Below are positions 56,214-64,000 of a DNA stretch of 64,000 nucleotides, one piece after another. Origin of the DNA: Ancistrus triradiatus. Lineage: Eukaryota; Chordata; Actinopteri; Siluriformes; Loricariidae. Each line of letters begins with the position of its first letter. Within the stretch, counting starts at the first letter, position 1. A program made the position numbers and the translations under genes. The notes beneath the pieces are model-generated. The model ran no database searches. It was given only the letters and a program-made list of their open reading frames with translations, and was not told where the DNA came from. The stretch is from assembly GCA_025084515.1 (NCBI GenBank), contig JAJAGP010000093.1:539001-603000 (forward strand). The letters run 5' to 3'.

Positions 56214-58717
56214 TTACATAAATTAAACATAGAAATTCTGCACGATCCCAGGTTCAACATTCAACGTAATTGGTGAGAAGTCATGAACATGAATAAGGGT
56301 CACATTTCTATCCAAGCAAAGGTTTTCAGAATGAGAGTTCATTTTGTGAAGCTTCCTTTGACCAGCTAGTGTTCTTTATAGGACACTCATTCCAATAGAT
56401 CCTGTTCTGCAGAATAATTCCTGTTCTGGAGAATATCAGAGAACATTCTTAGAACAGCAGCCCAGGAAGCGGCGTTCTTCCTGGCTTATCTAGTGCAAAA
56501 GCGTCTTAACTTCCTGAGTTTATAAAGATCCTGTGGAGGAAATCTAAACAGAGAGAGTGCAGACCTGAGGCTGAGAGATGGAGAGGAAGTACAGATGCAA
56601 GTTGCTGACAGAGCGCAGAGAGAAAGAGCGAGCAAACTCTACAAGTATAATTTTATTCAAGTGTTCTTTGTTTTTGCTGGATGAGCCGGTTGCCAATATG
56701 TGACCTTTTCACAGTGCGTAACGGAGTGGGCTTTGCTGATTGGCTTGTGCTCTGTGAGCTCTTTAAAAGTGTAGTGGTGTTAATAAGAGGCCAGCTTTGT
56801 CACTTTTTTATACGTAGCCCTATATTTTCTTTTGAAGTGCCAAGTCAGAGTAGCTTTTGTGCTCAATTGTTGGTGAGGGTTATACTGTTTTTCCACTTTT
56901 CTGTTTGCGTAGCTGTCCATTAACATTAATGCTCATCAATACTGACTAGACAGTCTAAACTATGCTTGTAAGTGCTTTGGCGCTCCTTGTTTTGTAATGC
57001 ATCATTCTTTGAAAGGCAGTGGCTAATGCAGTCTCAAGCACTTCATAATGGAAGTGACGCCACTCCAGCTCATGCACAGACAAGGACGTCATACTGACTG
57101 TCCTTGCCTGGTTGCTACCTATATATGATGTTGTCTTTAAAAGGATAATACTTCATTTCTTCTTACAGTGAAACGTTGATAGATTTGTCTGTTTCTGGTG
57201 ATCACAATTACATTTACATTGATAATGACCCCACCCCAACTGTTCAGATGCTATCCCACAAATTGCCCTTTGTTTAATTCAGCGGAAAGTTAAATTCAGA
57301 TATGAGCCCCTATTAAACATGATGCCTTAGTGTGAAAGAGAGACACGCCCTGCCACAGACCAATGTTGGCCTATTCCATATGTTCCATCACTTTACTACT
57401 ACCCCAATCACGCTCCCTCCACCCAGACCAAGCAAAATAATGAAATGTTCTGTGTCTTCCTCACTTGCTCTCTCACATATACCCACATACAAACACACAT
57501 TCTTTTGTGTAGTGAGCCTCATTTACTGACCGTGCACAGCATCAGTCTTGCGTCAGCGCCGACCTTGTTAGATGTGTGGGTCACGCAGGCTTGTTTTCGC
57601 TGACAATAAATGGAAAGCACATTGCTTGTTTACAGGATGACTGTGCATTATAGCTTAGTAGGATTAAGGCTTCCAGGTTATTCCATTTTCACAGCAAATG
57701 GCTGCCTACAAGCCAGTTATTTGGCGTTTTCAGAGCTTAAAGCACCATAACTGCTCTGGATTTCAGGCATACGGTTGTTTAAGATTTCTTTTCCTGCACA
57801 GAATTTGGTTTTAGTACACATTAGCAACTACTTTTATAAGAAAAATGGTTTCAGCATGCAGACAATGGAACGGCTCACATTTGCCAATGGTATTTGTGTG
57901 GAGTAGTCAATCATTATTAACATACTTTCTCTGCGAAAATTGCAATGAGAACATAATTTAAATCTACCACGGTAAAATGCAGAAATTAAAAATGTCTTGG
58001 ACTGAAAGGAAACAATCAGCACACAGTGGCTTTGGACATTTGGCTTTGATGGAGGAAAAGGGCGATGACAGACAAGAGCTTAAAATGTCACAATTTTGAA
58101 ATGTCAATGTGCTTTCACTGCCGGACAGTTTAAGTGAGGAATTGATTTTGTTTGAAAGGTCTTTCTGAAGCATGAAATCCTGCACAGCTTGGATTCTGTT
58201 GAGAAACCTTGGTATAGAACATTTCTTGAATATTATCTTGTCATGGGTGCTTTATTTTGAGGGACAGCAAGCACGTCTTAGTGAAGAAATGCAGAGTAAA
58301 CTTTACTGGGTCGAGATCTAGTAGTTACTCGGACACTTGTGAACAAAAGCTGATAGGCTACTTGGTAAGATGCACCACACAGAGTGAGGCTAGCGATGTA
58401 ATTATAGTCGTGCAAAGACGATAAGAGTCTTTATATCCATAATGTAGGCTAAGGATTACAGTTCCTTACATGGTCAGTCAGTAATTTTGGTTTAGTCTCT
58501 GAAAATATAGAGGAACATTTTCACAGTTTCATAAATCATCACGGTGGAAGTCTAAAATGTACTGTGCTTTGTGAACTGTATAATGAAACCCAAATAACTC
58601 CACCAAATGCATTGTTTGTGGGATTTGTTGCCCATCACCTTGCATGTAATGGAGCTATTATGTGTGTGAAAGGGTGCAGCTTGGTAACTTCACATTTTAA
58701 GGCTGCATGACACAAAA
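56214..58717. other. no recognisable gene or repeat
   Basis: 2.5 kb of unique-looking intronic or intergenic DNA, one of the longest stretches here without a recognisable mobile element. Confidence 0.4.
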
Positions 58718-58905
58718 CTGGGGTGGCACAGTGATTTGCGATGTCACCTCACAGCTCCAGCAATCCCCAGTTTGATCCTTGGCCCATTTTTTTCTGGGTA
58801 CCCTGTTTCCTGGCACATTCCAAAGCTGTGAGTTAGGTCTATTGGTGTCTCTGAAGTGTCCCAGCAAGAGAGAGAGAGCGTGTGAATAAATGAATGAATG
58901 AATGA
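58718..58905 (+). mobile_element. SINE-3-like repeat with GAAT tail
   Basis: GGGGTGGCACAGTGATTTGC, CACCTCACAGCTCCAGC and a CCCCAGTTTGATCCTTGG B-box-like stretch, ending in TGAATAAATGAATGAATGAA. The middle is deleted. Confidence 0.65.
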
Positions 58906-59726
58906 CACAAAACTGAGGCATTACCAGTAAAGATTTTTGGTGTGAAAGAGTGAGGTGCCTTAGACGTCCTCATCTCCTCATCTGCTACTTAAGTATTGTG
59001 AAGAGGCTGTAAAAACCAAGTATTCTGCAGGGACCCGTGACATACTGTTGACTGGTTTTATGTCTTACATTATAGTGCAGTTACTTTCCATTTAATTGAT
59101 TTATTTTACTAATATAGGGGGTTGTTCTGCCTGTGCTACCAAAACAGAGGATCAATCTAGGAGTGGCATATGTTTTGTAAAAGCACATCTTTTTAATTAT
59201 GGCCAAGTCACAGGGAAGCTGTGATGAAGACAATGCACCAGCACTATGGTAATGCAGATTAATATAGATTTTTATGGATTAATACAGATTCAACAATGTA
59301 TTCAGTCTGAAATGAGGCATAAACTTTAACAACGATTTAGGCCGTATCAAAAGCGTGGTTTGTTTGACTAGTGTGATCGCTCTGTACCATGCTGGGGCGT
59401 GGTAACACAGCGCGGGACATGGCGTCAGCTGCCTTTGTAAAACTCTTCTCTAGCGTGCAGCATGAGAAGCCAAAAATCAGTTCGTTGAATAATCAATACA
59501 TTTATTTTTAGGCTTATGAGAGGGCTGTACGTCAGCATGCCCAAAATGAAACCAAAAAAGCCCAAAAGTAAGTACAACCATGAAGTTTTGTGCAAGCCCG
59601 TCTTTATAGTATTGCAATAACGAATGCATGCCCAGGCGTACGTTATTTTTGAAGCCAGAATGAGTACAAACCAGTGGGGGAGTGGGCGGGGGATTTAAGG
59701 TAACCTTGCTCAGTGTGAGTACACAT
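58906..59726. other. no recognisable gene
   Basis: Nothing supportable. Confidence 0.4.
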
Positions 59727-60062
59727 TCTGATGAGTAATTAAAATCCCAAATGAAAGATTGAAACTGCATAGTCAGCATAGCTTTTCCTAAATGTCCCAA
59801 AATCTAGTTTCTGCTCTGGGTTACGTTACCCTACATCTGCTGCTTTTAGTTTACCTCAGGTGTTACTTACCTAACTTCCAAAGTTCTTATCTTATCTGAT
59901 GAGTAATTAAAATCCCAAATGAAAGATTGAAACTGCATAGTCAGCATAGCTTTTCCTAAATGTCCCAAAATCTAGTTTCTGCTCTGGGTTACGTTACCCT
60001 ACATCTGCTGCTTTTAGTTTACCTCAGGTGTTACTTACCTAACTTCCAAAGTTCTTATCTTA
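59727..60062 (+). repeat. Perfect 168-bp tandem duplication
   Basis: Unit 59727-59894 (starting TCTGATGAGTAATTAAAATC, ending TTCTTATCTTA) is immediately followed by an apparently identical unit at 59895-60062. I see no mismatch by eye. Confidence 0.95.
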
Positions 60063-60407
60063 TCTACCGTATAACTTTTAAGTGTGGGGTTATGGCTTTC
60101 CTGCAGGCAAAGAATCATTACTATAATGCTTCACCGACATATTTTCTAGATCTTCAAGAATAAAACAGTGTGGTCTTGTTTTTTTTAAGAGCTATAGCTT
60201 GAGTGCATTGTCCTTACCCCTTGGCAATTTGATTTGAAATGGAACACAGCTGTTCCTGCCTTTGTTTTTGTTATGTTACCTATATCCTGTAACTCTTTTG
60301 GTTATTTTTTTTATTTTTATTTTTTGTGGAGTTTGAACTGTTTTGAATTTGTGTGTTTTTGGTGCCCCTCTAGTCTGCAGACCCACAGGCTAAAACAATA
60401 AACCATA
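60063..60407. other. no recognisable gene
   Basis: T-rich sequence at 60299-60326; otherwise nothing. Confidence 0.4.
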
Positions 60408-61116
60408 TAGCGGAGCTAGAAAGTTTGTGAGCCCTTTAGAATGTTCTATATTTCTGCATAAATATGACAGTTTATTTTAAGTGTTGAAAATCTCATGTAA
60501 TTTAGTGAGTAATGAGTGAGTAATGGATTGAAAGTGAAAAGTAAAAGCAAAGCACTTACACAGGTGAACTCAGGGCGCTAGCTGCTAATGCTAACTGCTG
60601 AGCCTGAAAGTGATCCGGAGGGCTCCTTTCGGTTGGCTGTAATCGTCAACCATTTTAGGACTGACTCATTTGCACTGAGAATACAGTACTATAGATGTAA
60701 AATTAAATAAAAACACTGAGAAAGAGCTACTGTTAGACTGAATCACTGTATACTAAATCAGGAATCGACTTTCAGTTGGAACGAGTTGTGCCTCAACTCA
60801 TACAAGTTTAAGCAAGTGTGCCAAGTACCGAGCAAACGACGCGAGCTGAGACAAATTTTCCTAGTCAAAATGCATCAGGAACCGAATTCGACGAGTTCCG
60901 AGGTGGTCGAGAACAGAGGTACCACTATACTATTATAATAATATTGAATAATGTTCCTCAATAAATAAATAACCAAGTATAATATCTTTGTTTCATTTGT
61001 TTAATTGGGTTATTCTTATCTACTTTTATTACTTGATGAAAATATGATGTCTTAGCTCATATTTCCTCAGAAATATAGGACATTCTAAAGGGTTCACAAA
61101 CATTCAAGCACTATTG
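60408..61116. mobile_element. Tc1-B copy 4, remnant ends around a family C element
   Basis: The left end (AGAAAGTTTGTGAGCCCTTT, then CATAAATATGA) stops at 60467. The right end (TCCTCAATAAATAAATAACC ... GGTTCACAAACATTCAAGCA CTATTG) begins near 60940 and closes before TA at 61117. No transposase text remains. Confidence 0.8.
60468..60927. mobile_element. Family C copy 5, left-truncated, inside Tc1-B
   Basis: From AAGTGTTGAAAATCTCATGT to GGTCGAGAACAGAGGTACCA; the left TIR is missing. The interior follows copies 1 and 4. Confidence 0.78.
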
Positions 61117-61118
61117 TA

Positions 61119-62060
61119 GCTTAAGTTTAAAGTGAGCAATAGTACTGCAGTGTCTTAGCTTCTTGGCAAAGAACTTGAGTGTAAATTTGAAGTGATGTCT
61201 CTATACACCTGAGAAATGAAAGCGTTACATAGCTGCCCAGGCATGTGTTTGTGATGTTGGATTTTGTATGAAGCGATTTAGAGACTGGTGCCAGACGCTA
61301 ATGACGCAGACAAGCAGTTTCTCTGGAGAGGTGGTACGAGATGCACTTGATTGATTGGATTAGTGATTGATTAGCCCAATCTGTCGACCTGTGTGCATAA
61401 TCCTCATTAGAATCCTCCCTGCCTGGGAGAGCTAAGAGCTTGTTCTTGATCCTCCTGCTCTCTGAAGCGCTCCACGCTTTACTCTAGAACCATTTCAGAT
61501 TACTGACATTTAGGTGCCCAAAGTGTGCACAAACAACCTTAAAAGCAGACCTTGGTTTACTTTGCAGTAGTCTGATTTAGACATAGAGACACAGCGGTGT
61601 TCTGGTTAGTACCTCTGATGGGGAATTTATAGCCTCATTGTTAGCAGCACTCCAGCTTTGGTTTCTCCATGAGCAAGTTATTTCCTTCTGAAAGAAGTCT
61701 GCTAGACAAAGATGAACCACAGGAATTCTGTCATGTGTGAGGAAAGAAGAGAGGCATGAGAGCGAGAGAAAGAACAGAAAGTTTCCATTTTTAATTATGC
61801 CATTTGTGTATCCATGGAATGAATTATTGTCTGACAGTGTGATTGTGAGAAGAATAACCATGTTGGTTCAGATGGTGACACAATCGATATTAGATCTCAT
61901 CTTAGATTGTTTAATTTTCTCCCATTAGTTTATGATCCTGTTGCTGTATCTTGCATGTTGCATGTACCTTGTTCTGTATGTAATAGCATTCTGTTAAGCT
62001 GTGAAGTGCGGCCGTCCTCTGTATTACTGTGCATACCAGCTGTGGACAGTCAGCATGTAA
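61119..62060. other. no recognisable gene
   Basis: Nothing supportable. Confidence 0.4.
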
Positions 62061-62531
62061 TACAGGGCAGTGGTGACTCGGTGGATAAGGTGCTGGACTA
62101 CTGAGCAAAAAGTTGAGTGTTTAAATCCTGGATCTGCCAAAATTCTGCCACTGTTTGGCCCTTGATAAAGGTCCTTAACCCTTGGGTTGGGTTATAGGGT
62201 GACACAATGGCTCGGTGGATAGCACCACCGTCTTGCAGCAAGAAGATCCTGGGTTCAATCCCGGGGGGAGTGGCCTGGGTCCTTTCTGTGTGGAGCCTGC
62301 ATGTCCTCCCCATGTCTGCGTGGGTTTACTCTGGGTACTCTGGTTAGGTTAACTGATTATGCTGAATTTGCATATTATAATGAGTAGTTTTGAGGTAACC
62401 TTGTGTGTCGCTGAAATGGCCACTGATGCTGATAGCAACGTTAAATAAACAAACAAACAAACTTGGGTTATATCCTGTGATACTCTATCAGCTGTAAGTT
62501 GGTCTGGTTAAGGCATCTGATAAATGTGTCC
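62061..62531 (+). mobile_element. SINE-1 interrupted by a SINE-2
   Basis: Head GGTGACTCGGTGGATAAGGT, then TGAGTGTTTAAATCCTGG (B-box-like) and TTGGCCCTTGATAAAGG to 62186. Resumes after the insertion as TCCTGTGATACTCTATCAGC and AAGTTGGTCTGGTTAAGGCA TCTGATAAATGTG. Confidence 0.85.
62197..62462 (+). mobile_element. SINE-2 with 10-bp target duplication
   Basis: GGGTGACACAATGGCTCGGT begins the tRNA-like head. GGTTCAATCCCGG is the B-box, CTGATGCTGATAGCAACG the 3' domain, and the tail is TAAACAAACAAACAAAC. TTGGGTTATA lies on both sides (62187-62196 and 62463-62472). The most complete SINE-2 here. Confidence 0.92.
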
Positions 62532-62769
62532 CTTAAAATTCAATCAGTTTGATATTCCCTGTTTTGGTCCACATTGTTCTTTGACTCTGTATCATTAGCA
62601 AAAGGCCAACACTGTACGTGCTTCAGTTCTTCAGGTTTAGTACCCTTCCCTATGTGCTCATTTGCACGCCCACAGTGAACACTATCCATATAGTTACCAT
62701 AAATTGGAATCGACTTTCCAACACTAATAATAATAATAATAAGCATTACTATTAGGGGTGATTGGGTAT

Positions 62770-63093
62770 TAGGGGTGTGCAATATGTGTCTTTACAAAAA
62801 CATTCAATAGTATGTCACTCACTTTGCAAAAAACGGACAAAAACACCCTGTAAGAGTTCACATATTTCTTGCATCGTGTAGCCAGGCAGGGCAGAGCTTA
62901 CCACTAGTTCTAGAGGTTACCAATTACATTGTGTAAAGCACTGCGGCAGTTCAGGCATTTGTGAGAGAATGCTTTAGAATGCTTTACTTGCGTTTTAATA
63001 CTATAGTCCCATGATATACATAAGTATCATCTAATTATCGTTAAAATCCAAGAAAATGTGTAGAGAATTTTTTGTCAATATCACCCACCCCTA
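62770..63093. mobile_element. hAT-like MITE
   Basis: TAGGGGTGTGCAATATG at the left and its inverted partner ATATCACCCACCCCTA at the right, 324 bp apart. No matching 8-bp duplication is visible, perhaps because TAGGGGTG is itself repeated at 62752. Confidence 0.6.
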
Positions 63094-64000
63094 GGTTGAT
63101 GGAAATGGTTAGTTCTCATTCAAGTTGTTGAAGTGAAAGACAATAGAATGTGAAGTTTGAGCCTCGATGCACAAAGGATCAGGTAGATGGAACAATTTGA
63201 AAAGATTGCATTCAGTTGAAGCCTCCTTTCTTGGTGTGTTATTGCATTCTCTCTCTTTTTTTATTTATTTATTTTTTTTTAACCAAAAAAGATGCAACAA
63301 AAGGTAAACAAACCCCAACAGCAGTATGAGTTTTGAGAGGGAAAAAATTTTTATCACATTGGGCCTTAAGTGCTTGGGTTGTTTTGAAGTGGTGTTTTGT
63401 TCTGATTTGGATTTTTTTTTTTTTTTTTTTTTCTTTTCTTAAGGAAATGTATTCATACCCATAGACTCAAAGTTTGACACAACCTCAACCTGAAAAGCTC
63501 TTAAAGGAGTGGAGAAAGGAATAAAAATAAAGTATTTCTACACTTATGCACCCATACCAAAATTAATGTGCTCCATTTTTAGTTTTTTTGTACCCCCTTT
63601 GACTGGGCATAATAATGGTGTGTACGGATATGCTCATTTGTCATCTAAATAACTTTTCCATGCAAGTACGCAGATGCTACGAGTGACTGCCCAAAACCAT
63701 TGACTGTGATGGAGGTGAATAAAAAGCAGACAGGGCACTGTGCATGGATGTTAAAAATGTTCCTTCACTACATAAGTATGAACATTTCAAGTGAAGTTGC
63801 TCAACCTTTTCAGGACTGAAAGAGTTATGGAACTCCACAGAATCGCACAGTCCATGGGTGAGTTCTTGTGCTGTATTACCACTGCACTGAAGGGACCATG
63901 ACCGATATGTACAAAAAAGAAGTGACACAACACGTTATGACAGTTAGTCATTTCAGCCTTTAATTAAAGTACAAGAACAAAGTCAGAAGAGAGAGGTTCA
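63094..64000. other. no recognisable gene; poly(T) tract
   Basis: A T23-like run around 63409-63431 and A/T-rich DNA at 63256-63290. No exon recognised to the window edge. Confidence 0.45.

Overview
The window looks like nuclear DNA from a teleost fish. It has almost no host coding sequence and is crowded with decayed Tc1/mariner DNA transposons, SINEs with tRNA-type promoters, non-LTR retrotransposon tails, LTR remnants and microsatellites. At least nine Tc1-like families can be told apart by their terminal repeats and transposase text; I label them A, B, D, E, F, G, H, I and J. Such a load is typical of teleosts, and catfish-like or cyprinid-like genomes fit best. That placement is inference from remembered repeat families, not a search.

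Layout. 1-9.2 kb: a TIR repeat with no open frame (family C) and two Tc1-A copies; one A copy sits inside a C element and the other contains a solo LTR. 9.3-15.2 kb: Tc1-B followed by Tc1-A inserted in its end, then a GC-rich deleted LTR element, then a hAT element with an 8-bp target duplication that contains another Tc1-A copy and an inverted pair of Tigger-like MITEs. 17.4-28.1 kb: an almost unbroken run of transposons (Tc1-B, element K, Tc1-A, Tc1-E, a LINE fragment with an RT motif, Tc1-D, Tc1-F, a Tc1-B deletion derivative, a second K). 29.2-39.3 kb: Tc1-G, family C, Tc1-A, Tc1-H, Tc1-A.

40.2-40.9 kb: the only convincing host gene signal. A CpG-containing upstream region, a TATA box at 40687, a 5' leader without ATG, and an ATG in good Kozak context open a short exon that codes for a signal-peptide-like start. 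The exon ends in a consensus splice donor (CTAG|GTAAGT, phase 1). I recognise no second exon in the remaining 23 kb, so that stretch is probably a long first intron. It contains a 100-bp assembly gap, SINEs, family C, Tc1-I and Tc1-J, a 766-bp foldback element, a perfect 168-bp tandem duplication and nested insertions.

Every transposase is broken by stops, frameshifts, deletions or lost catalytic residues, so no mobile element here appears autonomous. I found no clearly new multi-gene system. The most informative signals are the promoter-plus-signal-peptide exon, several datable nested insertions with target-site duplications, filler DNA inside a Tc1-B deletion derivative copied from 0.5 kb away, and long inverted repeats.
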